Both the position numbers and the translations under genes were made by a program. A DNA stretch of 8,334 nt from Candidatus Cloacimonadota bacterium (GTDB lineage Bacteria; Cloacimonadota; Cloacimonadia; JGIOTU-2). The DNA lies in NCBI GenBank assembly GCA_030628975.1, contig DAOVPZ010000042.1:1-8334 (forward strand), written 5' to 3'. The notes below the pieces were generated by a model. The model was not told where the DNA came from. It ran no database searches and worked only from the letters and a program-made list of their open reading frames with translations. Positions within the stretch are counted from its first letter, which is position 1, and each line of letters starts with the position of its first letter. Shown here in pieces: positions 1-6,685 of this stretch.

Positions 1-1676
1 AGAAAGATATCAATATTTTGATAGGTGCTGGTGGTATAATTTCCAATTCTCCAAATTTACAACAGAGTCTTATCTCTATTGTTGATGGTTTGAAACCACA
101 AGGTATAACAGAAATTTGGAGAGATAATCATTTTATTTCTCCACATTTGGGAAAACTTAGCGATATTGACCCAGAACTTGCTCTCACTCTACTTCAAAAA
201 GAATGCTATCAAAGAATCGCTTTAGTTATAAAACCTATCTTTAAAAAAATGAAAGAAGAGCAAAAAGTGCTTTCACTTACAATCAAAAATAAAGAAAATG
301 AGTCTAAATATTCTATCAATAGTAATGAAATAAAATTTATTCCCAATGATAACTTCGAAAAGAATCAGATAGAGATCGAATTAGAAAAAGGATTTTATCT
401 CCAAAATCATGAAAGAATAATTAATCTTTATTCAGAATTGCCAATAATGATAGATACAAGAAGTAGGGAGTTTTCAACTTTTAAAAAAGTAAATGAAAAC
501 CTCAATTTATACAAATTCGATAATCCTCCAATAAAATTAAATGAATGTTTCGTTGACTTCTTAGAAAAAAAAGAGATTGATTCTGGAATCCACACTTTAA
601 AAAGGTCATTGCCTTATAAAGGTGAAATTATGGTTAAAATCGGAGATGAAGTTCAGCATGATACATTAATTGGTGAAAATCGTTACGATCCACCTAAAAT
701 TTATGTTTTGTCTGTTTTTACTATAGATTATTTAGATTTGAATAGTGATTTGATGAAGAAAAGTATGCTTGTAAAAAAAGGTGACAAAGTTGCTTTCAGA
801 CAAAAACTGATTGATACCCACGCAAAGGGATTTGCAAAGGCATTTGCTGGAAAAATAGCAGTCTATCATTCACCAGTACGAGGAGTTGTAGAAGAAATTA
901 ATTTTGATGCAGGAACAATAATTCTGCGAGAGATTCAAGATTACTCAACTAAACCTGTAACCATAAATGTAGCTAAAAAACTCGGGATCTCTCCAAAACA
1001 CCTTAAAGGTTATCTAAAGAAAAAAGAAAATGATTTTGTGTACGCTTATGAAACACTTGCATCTAAATTAGACGAAGGAGGAAAAGCAGTCTTTATTCCT
1101 GCTCCTTCAACTGGAATGATTACAAATATTGACTTAGAAGAGGGCTCAGTTACAATTCAATATAAAAAAGAACCATATCAAAAATTTGCTGGTATATCTG
1201 GTAAAGTTATCGAAGTTGAAAAGAATTTATCAGCGGTAATAGAATATGAGGGAAGCAATTTGTATGGTACTATAGGCTTTGGTATAGAAGCAACAGGTGA
1301 ATTAACCTGTCTTTCAACCCCTATTCAACCGAATGATTCGTCAAAAGAAAAATATAAAAATAAAATCATTGTCTGTTTAGAAAAGATCAATTTTGACACT
1401 TTAGAGATAGGAGCAGAATTAGAAATTTCTGGAATAATTGCACCTTCTATCAATAACAAAGATTTAGTAAAATTTATTGGTGAAGAGATTGGTGTTGCTC
1501 TTACGGGTAGAGAGAAAATCCCGTTCCCGATTATTTTAACAGAAGGATTCGGAGACTTCTCAATGAATGAAACATATAAAGAATTCTTTAAGAAAGCAAA
1601 TGGCAAATTCACATATATGAATGGACATACACAGATCCGTGCAGGAGTTGTGAGACCAAAAATTGTTGTTTTCTAA
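1..1676 (+). CDS. GlmL/MutL-family protein fused to a large C-terminal barrel-sandwich-like region (5' end cut off)
   Basis: The frame is open from the first full codon at 3 (KDINILIGAGG), so the TTG at 18 is internal and the gene begins upstream. Taking the Leu codon at 18 as residue 1, residues 1-80 match the end of GlmL/MutL, the ASKHA ATPase-fold protein encoded with B12-dependent glutamate or ornithine mutases: a GAGGIISNSPN loop, then an EIWRDNHFISPHLGKLS stretch. Residues 98-150 resemble the usual GlmL tail, ending in an ELPIMIDTRSRE segment. The protein then runs on for about 400 residues. A LPYKGEIMVKIGDEV stretch near 198-212 and GDKV/SPVRGVVEEI near 255-294 look like biotinyl/lipoyl-type barrel-sandwich folds. 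The last 105 residues contain GVALTGREKIPFPIILTEG and GHTQIRAGVVRPK. I recall similar tails in Chloroflexi proteins but cannot verify this. No mutase subunit lies downstream. The GlmL assignment is fairly secure; the function of the C-terminal region is unknown. Confidence 0.72.
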   Translation, partial: KDINILIGAGGIISNSPNLQQSLISIVDGLKPQGITEIWRDNHFISPHLGKLSDIDPELALTLLQKECYQRIALVIKPIFKKMKEEQKVLSLTIKNKENESKYSINSNEIKFIPNDNFEKNQIEIELEKGFYLQNHERIINLYSELPIMIDTRSREFSTFKKVNENLNLYKFDNPPIKLNECFVDFLEKKEIDSGIHTLKRSLPYKGEIMVKIGDEVQHDTLIGENRYDPPKIYVLSVFTIDYLDLNSDLMKKSMLVKKGDKVAFRQKLIDTHAKGFAKAFAGKIAVYHSPVRGVVEEINFDAGTIILREIQDYSTKPVTINVAKKLGISPKHLKGYLKKKENDFVYAYETLASKLDEGGKAVFIPAPSTGMITNIDLEEGSVTIQYKKEPYQKFAGISGKVIEVEKNLSAVIEYEGSNLYGTIGFGIEATGELTCLSTPIQPNDSSKEKYKNKIIVCLEKINFDTLEIGAELEISGIIAPSINNKDLVKFIGEEIGVALTGREKIPFPIILTEGFGDFSMNETYKEFFKKANGKFTYMNGHTQIRAGVVRPKIVVF

Positions 1677-1694
1677 TATGGAGTGCTAAAACGA

Positions 1695-1710
1695 TCCGCC
1701 AGCTGGCGGA
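1695..1710. repeat. 16-bp perfect GC-rich palindrome between genes
   Basis: tccgccagctggcgga equals its own reverse complement. It sits in the 87-bp gap between the GlmL-fusion gene and acyP and stands out as GC-rich in an AT-rich spacer. Its outer arms (tccgcc/ggcgga) are identical to those of the palindrome at 8067-8081, so the two look like members of one dispersed family. No T-run follows on either strand, so it is not an ordinary intrinsic terminator. Confidence 0.75.
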
Positions 1711-1763
1711 GAACTTTCAGCAAATGTGGACGAGCGGAATAACTTTGAAGAAACTAGAAACTT

Positions 1764-2045
1764 ATGGGAAAAATGAAAAGGATAAAAATCACAGTATCTG
1801 GCAGGGTACAAGGTGTTTTCTTTCGTTACTTTACTCATAAAACTGCCTTAAAACTAAATATTAAAGGGTATGTTAAAAACTTATATAATGGTAATGTTGA
1901 AGCAGTTGCAATAGGTTCAGTTGAAAATGTTGAGAAGTTCTTAAAAGAGATAAAAATTGGACCACCAGCATCACAAGTTGATAAAGTTGAAATCCAAGAA
2001 TTACCAGATTCAATAAACTATGATTTTTTCGAAATTACTTACTAA
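1764..2045 (+). CDS. acyP: acylphosphatase
   Basis: A small cytoplasmic enzyme that hydrolyses acyl phosphates such as acetyl phosphate or 1,3-bisphosphoglycerate to carboxylate and phosphate. At 93 residues it has the usual family length, and the single ACYP domain fills it. The phosphate-binding signature SGRVQGVFFR lies at residues 12-21, with the catalytic Arg at 21, and the GYVKNLYNG segment at 35-43 supplies the conserved Asn (39). Phe where many bacterial homologues have Gly (GVGFR) is a normal variant; human ACYP1 also reads GVFFR. The start is uncertain: ATG at 1764 is the longest, but ATG at 1773 is preceded by a GGGA run (1766-1769) and gives the more typical MKRIKITVSGRVQG beginning. 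The 3' end overlaps the start of the next gene by 26 nt, which points to a shared transcript and translational coupling. Confidence 0.93.
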   Translation: MGKMKRIKITVSGRVQGVFFRYFTHKTALKLNIKGYVKNLYNGNVEAVAIGSVENVEKFLKEIKIGPPASQVDKVEIQELPDSINYDFFEITY

Positions 2046-3096
2046 ATTCATTATTATTTTCTTTCTCTTTGGATTATTAGGATTTACACCCAGTCCTAAA
2101 TATATCACTAAATCAGATAAATACCATATTGTCAAAAAAGGAGATACATTATACTACATTGGCAAGAAGTATGGTCTTTCAGTGGAATCATTAAAAAGAA
2201 TCAATAATCTGACTTCAGATAAAATCTTAGTTGGACAGAAAATTTATATTGTTGAGAAAAAAACTTCACAACAATATTATGTAACTCAAAGAGAAATCCC
2301 TGAATGTAGTTATCATCTTGTTCAAAAAGGTGAAACATTGTACAGAATTTCCAAAATGTATAACCTTTCCTTAGTAGAATTAATGGAATTCAATCAACTA
2401 ACATCATATACAATAAAAGCTGGAGAAAAAATCTGGCTGAAATCCATGCCAATCAAAACAGTTATTAGCAAAACTATTATCAAACCTGAAATCATAGATA
2501 AGAAACCAAAGCCCTTAGTAAAGCCTAAATATCATATAGTTAAAAAAGGTGAGAATCTTTATAGAATTGCATCTCAATATAATCTCTCGATTTACGAATT
2601 GAAGCAATACAATAATTTGACTTCTAATAAGATTTTTATAGGTCAAAAGCTTTCATTAGAATCAACAAAAGCTTATTCAGAAAAATATATTAAAACAAAA
2701 ACTGAAATTACTCAAAAAGATATTTCAAAATATAATTTGATATGGCCCTGCAAAGGAAATATCACATCACCTTTTGGAATGCGTGACGGTAAGCCACATA
2801 AAGGAATAGATATTGCTTGTCCATTGGGAACACCAATAAATGCAGTATTAGATGGTGAGGTTGCTTATACAGGATGGCAAAGAGGATATGGTAATGTTAT
2901 AATATTAAAGCATGATTATGATTTAATGACAGTTTATGCTCATAATAATGAAAATTTTGTGGTAAAAGGTGATAATGTAACAAAAGGTGAAAAAATTGGG
3001 TCAATTGGACAAACAGGAAATACTACCGGTTTCCATCTTCACTTCGAAGTTAGATTGGATGGAAGGGCAATGGACCCGGAAAAGTTTTTGCCATAA
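2020..3096 (+). CDS. secreted LysM(x3)-M23 peptidoglycan endopeptidase
   Basis: A cell-wall hydrolase of the LytM/NlpD type, expected to cut peptide cross-links in the periplasm or to act as a wall-bound activator. Residues 1-24 form a signal peptide (Lys-containing start, then FIIIFFLFGLLGF) with no lipobox cysteine. Three LysM peptidoglycan-binding repeats follow at about 35-78, 98-141 and 171-214, each with the V-KKGDTLY/ENLYRI opening and an N-LTS...I-GQK centre. A C-terminal M23 domain spans about 246-355. All expected active-site residues are present: His260 and Asp264 (HKGID) and His341 as zinc ligands, with His308 (YAH) and His339 (HLH) as the catalytic histidines. It is therefore predicted to be an active enzyme, unlike degenerate EnvC/NlpD activators. 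The ATG at 2020 lies inside acyP and has no clear Shine-Dalgarno; it is kept because it alone gives an intact signal peptide. Confidence 0.93.
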   Translation: MIFSKLLTKFIIIFFLFGLLGFTPSPKYITKSDKYHIVKKGDTLYYIGKKYGLSVESLKRINNLTSDKILVGQKIYIVEKKTSQQYYVTQREIPECSYHLVQKGETLYRISKMYNLSLVELMEFNQLTSYTIKAGEKIWLKSMPIKTVISKTIIKPEIIDKKPKPLVKPKYHIVKKGENLYRIASQYNLSIYELKQYNNLTSNKIFIGQKLSLESTKAYSEKYIKTKTEITQKDISKYNLIWPCKGNITSPFGMRDGKPHKGIDIACPLGTPINAVLDGEVAYTGWQRGYGNVIILKHDYDLMTVYAHNNENFVVKGDNVTKGEKIGSIGQTGNTTGFHLHFEVRLDGRAMDPEKFLP

Positions 3097-3119
3097 ATTG
3101 AAAATAGAGTGAAACGATA

Positions 3120-4004
3120 ATGAAAATTCAATCTTTAATAATTTTAATCTTATTATTATTTCTGATAACTGTATTGTCTGCACAGGATTCATTACAATGG
3201 ACAAAGACATTTCCTGATGCAATAGACAAAGCCAAAACCGATGATAAAATTATTATGCTTAACTTCTCTTCAGAGGGATGCAGTTGGTGTACAAAATTAT
3301 ATGAAACTACTTTTCGAGACTCTAATGCAATAAATTTTTTAAATGAAAATATTATTCCAACTGCAATAAACTCGAGTCTTCAAGAAAACAAAAGTATAAT
3401 TAATTATTATAGGGTTAGAGGCTTTCCAACCACTATTTTTATTAATCCTGACTCCAGCGAAATTGATAGAATAATAGGTTATCTTCCTTCTGAAGAATTC
3501 ATAAAAAAGGCAAACTTTATTCTGAATAATAGATATTATTTTAAAAATTTAATTAACGAAACTGAATTATATCCTGACAGCATTGATATTCATAAAGAAC
3601 TTGCAGAAATCTATAAAAGACGAGGAGATTACGATAAAGCTGAAGAAATATATTACTCTATTTTTAAAATGATTCAGAAAAGCATTCCTGAAGATTCACT
3701 AATATTAGAAATTCCGGAAATTCAAGCTGAAATTGCAATGTTATATTATAAGCGCTATCAATATACTAATACATTGGAAAGGTTAATAAAGATTGAGAAT
3801 GAATATCCAGATTATCTAAACAAGAATATGATTCTTTTCAATCAAGCATTATGCTTATATAGATTAAATAATTTCCTGAAAGCAACGAATACTTTACAGA
3901 AAATAATCAATGATTTCCCCAAGAGCTCCATAAAAGAAGATGCTGAAGAGTTTATCAAATACCTTTCCACGAAAACCGAAGAAGAAAACCTTGAAAAAAA
4001 ATAG
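3120..4004 (+). CDS. secreted thioredoxin-fold protein with TPR-like helical C-terminus
   Basis: Residues 1-20 are a clear signal peptide (MKIQSL plus a Leu/Ile core, then LSAQ), so the protein should act outside the cytoplasm. Residues about 26-135 form a thioredoxin-like domain: KIIMLNFSSEGCSWCTKL carries a CxxC pair at Cys54 and Cys57, and GFPTTIFINP contains the expected cis-Pro (103). Both cysteines and the proline are intact, so redox activity (disulfide reduction or exchange) is plausible. The CSWC motif and the KTFPDAIDKAKTDDK lead-in resemble the thioredoxin_7/DsbD-gamma-like group rather than classical TrxA. Residues about 140-285 are helical with TPR-like spacing (HKELAEIYKRRGDYDKAEEIY; ALCLYRLNNFLKATNTLQKI), probably for protein-protein contacts. 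It begins 23 nt after the M23 peptidase stop, so the two are likely co-transcribed. The substrate is unknown. The end is very Lys/Glu-rich. Confidence 0.85.
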   Translation: MKIQSLIILILLLFLITVLSAQDSLQWTKTFPDAIDKAKTDDKIIMLNFSSEGCSWCTKLYETTFRDSNAINFLNENIIPTAINSSLQENKSIINYYRVRGFPTTIFINPDSSEIDRIIGYLPSEEFIKKANFILNNRYYFKNLINETELYPDSIDIHKELAEIYKRRGDYDKAEEIYYSIFKMIQKSIPEDSLILEIPEIQAEIAMLYYKRYQYTNTLERLIKIENEYPDYLNKNMILFNQALCLYRLNNFLKATNTLQKIINDFPKSSIKEDAEEFIKYLSTKTEEENLEKK

Positions 4005-4011
4005 ATATTTC

Positions 4012-4040
4012 TTGACGATAAGTTAATCAAGAATTAAATT
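4012..4040 (+). promoter_or_regulatory. candidate sigma-70-type promoter for groES
   Basis: TTGACG at 4012-4017 is followed after 17 nt by TAAATT at 4035-4040 (five and four matches to the consensus hexamers), just after the thioredoxin-gene stop. This would give a leader of about 55 nt. A 16-bp AT palindrome (aatttttataaaaatt, 4037-4052) overlaps the -10 region. No CIRCE element is visible, so HrcA control is not indicated. In such AT-rich DNA, chance matches are common. Confidence 0.35.
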
Positions 4041-4090
4041 TTTATAAAAATTAAAGTATCAATTTATAGCATGTTTGATAAAAAAAATAC

Positions 4091-4096
4091 AGGAGG
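4091..4096 (+). promoter_or_regulatory. strong Shine-Dalgarno that fixes the groES start
   Basis: AGGAGG sits 5 nt before the ATG at 4102. It is the only consensus-strength ribosome-binding site in the window and rules out the in-frame ATG at 4075 as the true start. It fits high expression of a chaperonin. Confidence 0.88.
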
Positions 4097-4101
4097 ATGT
4101 A

Positions 4102-4371
4102 ATGAAAATTAAACCTATTGATGATCGTGTTCTTCTTCAATCAATAGAAAGTGAAGAGAAAAAGGTCGGAAATATTATTATTCCAGATACAGCAAAAGAG
4201 AAACCCCAAATCGGGAAAGTCATTGCAGTTGGAAATGATGAAGACTTGAAAAAAATTGTCAAACAAGGTGACAAGGTTATTTATGCCAAATATGGTGGAA
4301 CTGAAATTGAACTTGAGGGTATTAAATATCTCATTGTTCAGAAATCTGACCTTTTAGGAATTATAAAATAA
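4102..4371 (+). CDS. groES: co-chaperonin GroES (Hsp10), without an adjacent groEL
   Basis: GroES forms the heptameric lid of the GroEL folding chamber in the cytoplasm. The product is 89 residues, slightly shorter than the usual 94-97. It starts with the family's typical MKIKPIDDRVLLQ. The mobile loop (about residues 15-34) carries GNIIIP, equivalent to the GGIVL segment that docks on GroEL. QGDKVIYAKYGGTEIELEG and YLIVQKSDLLGIIK match the core barrel and C-terminus. The segment between VIAVGN and the QGDKV strand is only a few residues (DEDLKKIVK), so the roof hairpin is shortened relative to E. coli GroES; this accounts for the reduced length. The usual groESL order is absent: a terminator and then convergent dprA follow, so groEL must be elsewhere. 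The start is set by AGGAGG at 4091. Confidence 0.95.
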   Translation: MKIKPIDDRVLLQSIESEEKKVGNIIIPDTAKEKPQIGKVIAVGNDEDLKKIVKQGDKVIYAKYGGTEIELEGIKYLIVQKSDLLGIIK

Positions 4372-4400
4372 TTTCTAACACAAAAGTATTTATTACAACA

Positions 4401-4431
4401 AAGAAGGTGACTAGTCACCTTCTTCTTTTTT
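4401..4431 (+). terminator. Rho-independent terminator of groES
   Basis: A perfect 24-nt inverted repeat (4401-4424, centre gactagtc, arms aagaaggtgac...gtcaccttctt) begins 30 nt after the groES stop and is followed by a T-run, cttttttc, at 4425-4432. The hairpin lies between convergent groES and dprA. Read on the minus strand the following tract is only ctttgttg, so it would be a weaker stop for dprA. Confidence 0.9.
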
Positions 4432-4454
4432 CGAGAAAAAAAATTATTGATAAT

Positions 4455-5543
4455 TCATAAAATCCAATAACGATTTTGTGCTTCTCTTTTAATAATTCCT
4501 CTAAGTTCCATATTAAGAAGCATTGCTGATAGCTGGGCTGGAGAATAATCTGAAAGTGCAACCATCTCATCTAAGCTAAGATTATTATCATTTTTCTGTA
4601 ATAAATTATAGATCAATCCCTCCTCTTTGGTCATCTTTGGAGTAATTCTTACTGATTCTACTTGCATCTTAATATGATATTCCTCTAAAATATCTTGAGC
4701 ATCTGTAACAATTTTTGCACCTAATTTGATCAAATAATTAGGTCCTTCACTTTGAGAAGAATTAATATTTCCAGGTAAAGCAAAAATATCACGATTTTGT
4801 TCTAAAGCCATTTTTGCAGTTAACAAAGCCCCACTTGTTCTTTTGCCTTCAACCACAAAAGTACCTTTACACATTCCACTAATAATTCTATTTCTTGTTG
4901 GGAAATTCCACGCTTCAATTTTAGTTCCTAAAGGAAATTCTGAAATCAAAGCACCAGATCGAATAATATGTTCCGCAAGATTACGGTGTGTAGCTGGGTA
5001 AATAATATCTAATCCAGTGCCACAAACAGCAATAGTTCTTCCACCAGCATCAAGAGCTGCTTTATGAGAACAACTATCAATGCCATAAGCCAATCCACTT
5101 ACTATAGTAAATCCAGCTTTTGCTACTTCTGCTCCAATTTTTTGTACCATCATTTTTCCATAATTTGTTGGTTTGCGGGTTCCCACAATTGCAAATGCTC
5201 TGTGATCTCTAGGTAAAATATTACCTTTTATATATAGTAAGATTGGAGGATTATAGATAAATTTTAGCAAATCTGGATATTCATCTTCAGTAATTGAAAT
5301 CAGTCTAACATTATATTTTTCTAGAAGTTTTAGCTGATTTTCAATAAATTCATTGTTTTCATTTTTTTTTATCTCATTTATTGTATTTTCAGAAAGGAAT
5401 GTTAAATCTGATAATTGTTTATTATCATATTTAAAAATATTTTTTGAAGATTTAAAGATTTTCAAAAGTTTCTGAATTTTACTAGGTCCTAAACTCTTAA
5501 CTGAAACCAATTTTAACCAATCACGATACTCTTTTTTATCCAT
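4455..5543 (-). CDS. dprA: DNA-processing protein DprA (Smf)
   Basis: A cytoplasmic protein that binds incoming single-stranded DNA during natural transformation and loads RecA on it. Its 362 residues fit the three-domain form. An N-terminal helix-hairpin-helix/SAM-like part (about 1-60) includes VKSLGPSKIQKLLKIF. The central Rossmann-like domain (about 90-290) carries FAIVGTRKPTNYG, SGLAYGIDSCSHKAAL, GTGLDIIYP, SEFPLGT, NFPTRNRIISG and the SGALLTAKMALEQ and FALPGN segments, all family hallmarks. A C-terminal winged-helix (DML1-like) domain (about 305-362) ends in RYWIL. No key motif is missing. The ATG directly follows the obg stop (TAAATG, zero spacing), so translation is probably coupled to obg. 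Presence of dprA alone does not prove competence, as it is conserved in many non-transformable bacteria. Confidence 0.96.
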   Translation of the reverse strand: MDKKEYRDWLKLVSVKSLGPSKIQKLLKIFKSSKNIFKYDNKQLSDLTFLSENTINEIKKNENNEFIENQLKLLEKYNVRLISITEDEYPDLLKFIYNPPILLYIKGNILPRDHRAFAIVGTRKPTNYGKMMVQKIGAEVAKAGFTIVSGLAYGIDSCSHKAALDAGGRTIAVCGTGLDIIYPATHRNLAEHIIRSGALISEFPLGTKIEAWNFPTRNRIISGMCKGTFVVEGKRTSGALLTAKMALEQNRDIFALPGNINSSQSEGPNYLIKLGAKIVTDAQDILEEYHIKMQVESVRITPKMTKEEGLIYNLLQKNDNNLSLDEMVALSDYSPAQLSAMLLNMELRGIIKREAQNRYWIL

Positions 5544-6560
5544 TTAATCTCTTTGCTGAAGAATTTGTTGTACTCTATTTTTTAGTTCTGAAAGATTTTC
5601 ACCTGTTACAGCTGAGATTGAAATAACATTCTTTCTTATGTCTTTAGGAAAATTCTTTTTAATTTTCTCAATTTTCGTCTGTTTAACATTATCGGACAAA
5701 AGGTCGATTTTATTTAGAACAATTAAAAATTTTCTTCTATCAAGGTCTTGACTGTAAAGATGAAGCTCATTTTTTAAAATTTCAAATTTTTTGATTATAT
5801 TCTTTGAAGTAATATCTATGAGAAATAGTAAAACTTTTGTTCGTTCAATATGTTTTAAAAACTGAATACCTAACCCCTTCCCAAGATGAGCACCTTCAAT
5901 TATACCAGGAATATCTGCGATTATAAATATATTTTTTATATCTATTTGAACGACTCCAAGACAGGGTTCAAGTGTGGTAAATTCATAATCAGCAATTTTA
6001 GGGTGTGCAGATGAAATATGACTTATTAATGTAGATTTTCCAGCATTTGGAAATCCAACCAATCCTACATCTGCAATAAGTTTTAATACTAATTCTAAAT
6101 ATTTTTCCTCTCCGGAAAGTCCCTCTTCAACTTTTCTGGGTGTCTGATTTGTTGGAGTTGCAAAGGCAGAATTACCCCTTCCACCTTTCCCTCCTTTGGC
6201 TAAAACTATCTTTTCATCATGGTTGGATATATCAGTTAATTTTACAATTCGCGTGCCATCTTGATTCAGTTCAAAGATTTCAGTACCTAATGGCACTTTT
6301 AATATGGTATCTCTTCCTGAATGACCTGTTTTATTAGAACCTTGCCCATGATTAGCTTTACATCCAGAGAAATGTTTTTTATATTTATAATTCAATAGAG
6401 TATTAAGATTCTTATCTCCTATTACAATAACATCTCCTCCTTTCCCACCATCTCCGCCATTAGGTCCACCAAAAGGTACAAATTTTTCGCGACGAAAACT
6501 ACAGCAACCATTGCCCCCTTTTCCTCCTTTAACCTTTATTCGTGCGTAATCAATAAACAT
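5544..6560 (-). CDS. obg: Obg/CgtA ribosome-associated GTPase
   Basis: An essential cytoplasmic GTPase acting in large-subunit ribosome maturation and stress responses. The product is 338 residues. The glycine-rich Obg fold occupies about 1-157 (GGKGGNGCCSFRREK, FGGPNGGDGGKGGDV, and later AKGGKGGRGN). The G domain follows with G1 GFPNAGKST, switch I DYEFTTLEP, G3 DIPGIIEGA, G4 NKID and G5 SAVTG, all intact. It ends soon after G5, so it is the short form without the C-terminal OCT domain. ATG at 6560 is chosen because Obg proteins begin MFIDYA/V; an in-frame GTG at 6575 would add five unlikely residues. The Shine-Dalgarno is poor: a purine-rich GAGTGAG lies well upstream of a T-run. It is first in a tight pair with dprA and lies 125 nt downstream of dinB. 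Confidence 0.97.
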   Translation of the reverse strand: MFIDYARIKVKGGKGGNGCCSFRREKFVPFGGPNGGDGGKGGDVIVIGDKNLNTLLNYKYKKHFSGCKANHGQGSNKTGHSGRDTILKVPLGTEIFELNQDGTRIVKLTDISNHDEKIVLAKGGKGGRGNSAFATPTNQTPRKVEEGLSGEEKYLELVLKLIADVGLVGFPNAGKSTLISHISSAHPKIADYEFTTLEPCLGVVQIDIKNIFIIADIPGIIEGAHLGKGLGIQFLKHIERTKVLLFLIDITSKNIIKKFEILKNELHLYSQDLDRRKFLIVLNKIDLLSDNVKQTKIEKIKKNFPKDIRKNVISISAVTGENLSELKNRVQQILQQRD

Positions 6561-6570
6561 AAAAAAATTA

Positions 6571-6679
6571 GTCACTCACTCGCTTTGCTCGTGTTAAAAC
6601 GCTCACTTCCCCGCATCCGCGGGGATTGCTGTCATAAATCGTCATTACGCTTTGCTGTCATTAAGTCACTGGGTCATTA
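6571..6679. repeat. repeat-rich leader between dinB and obg
   Basis: This non-coding patch, read as the obg 5' leader on the minus strand, differs from its AT-rich surroundings. GTCATTA occurs at 6641, 6657 and 6673 (16-bp steps), with GTCACT at 6665 (halfway) and 6571, and GTCATAA at 6631. The 9-mer cgctttgct occurs at 6581-6589 and 6648-6656. It also contains the hairpin annotated separately at 6608-6625. The layout looks like a degenerated repeat array or mosaic of small dispersed repeats. A regulatory role is not demonstrated. Confidence 0.55.
6608..6625. repeat. GC-rich inverted repeat in the obg leader
   Basis: tccccgcatccgcgggga forms a 7-bp stem (tccccgc/gcgggga) with a 4-nt atcc loop. 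It lies 47 nt upstream of the obg ATG and 60 nt downstream of the dinB stop. On the minus strand it is followed by aagtgagcg rather than a T-run, so it does not look like an intrinsic terminator of dinB. It resembles the other GC palindromes in this window in size and starting bases (tcc...gga). Confidence 0.7.
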
Positions 6680-6685
6680 CCTTAT

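Noticed and set aside
1681..1689. GAGTGCTAA, identical to one half of the CIRCE heat-shock operator
   Set aside because: The partner half TTAGCACTC is absent at the required 9-nt spacing upstream, and the site is not near groES. A lone 9-mer match is expected by chance in a window of this size at a few percent.
1797..1826. GVFFR in place of GVGFR in the acylphosphatase signature as a sign of altered activity
   Set aside because: The catalytic Arg and Asn are intact, and Phe at this position occurs in active family members such as human ACYP1.
4075..4101. Upstream in-frame ATG at 4075 as the groES start
   Set aside because: The consensus AGGAGG at 4091-4096 is placed for the ATG at 4102, and GroES homologues begin at that methionine.
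6140..6337. Open frame of 65 codons on the plus strand inside obg
   Set aside because: It lies wholly antisense to a gene with intact GTPase motifs and shows no ribosome-binding site or recognisable domain. The same reasoning applies to the other antisense frames at 1325-1612, 3001-3222, 3842-4030, 6585-6773 and 7619-7837.
6561..6575. GTG at 6575 as the obg start
   Set aside because: It would add five residues before the invariant MFIDYA beginning of Obg proteins.
6608..6625. Hairpin as an intrinsic terminator for dinB
   Set aside because: On the minus strand the stem is followed by aagtgagcg rather than a T-run, and it lies closer to the obg start than to the dinB stop.
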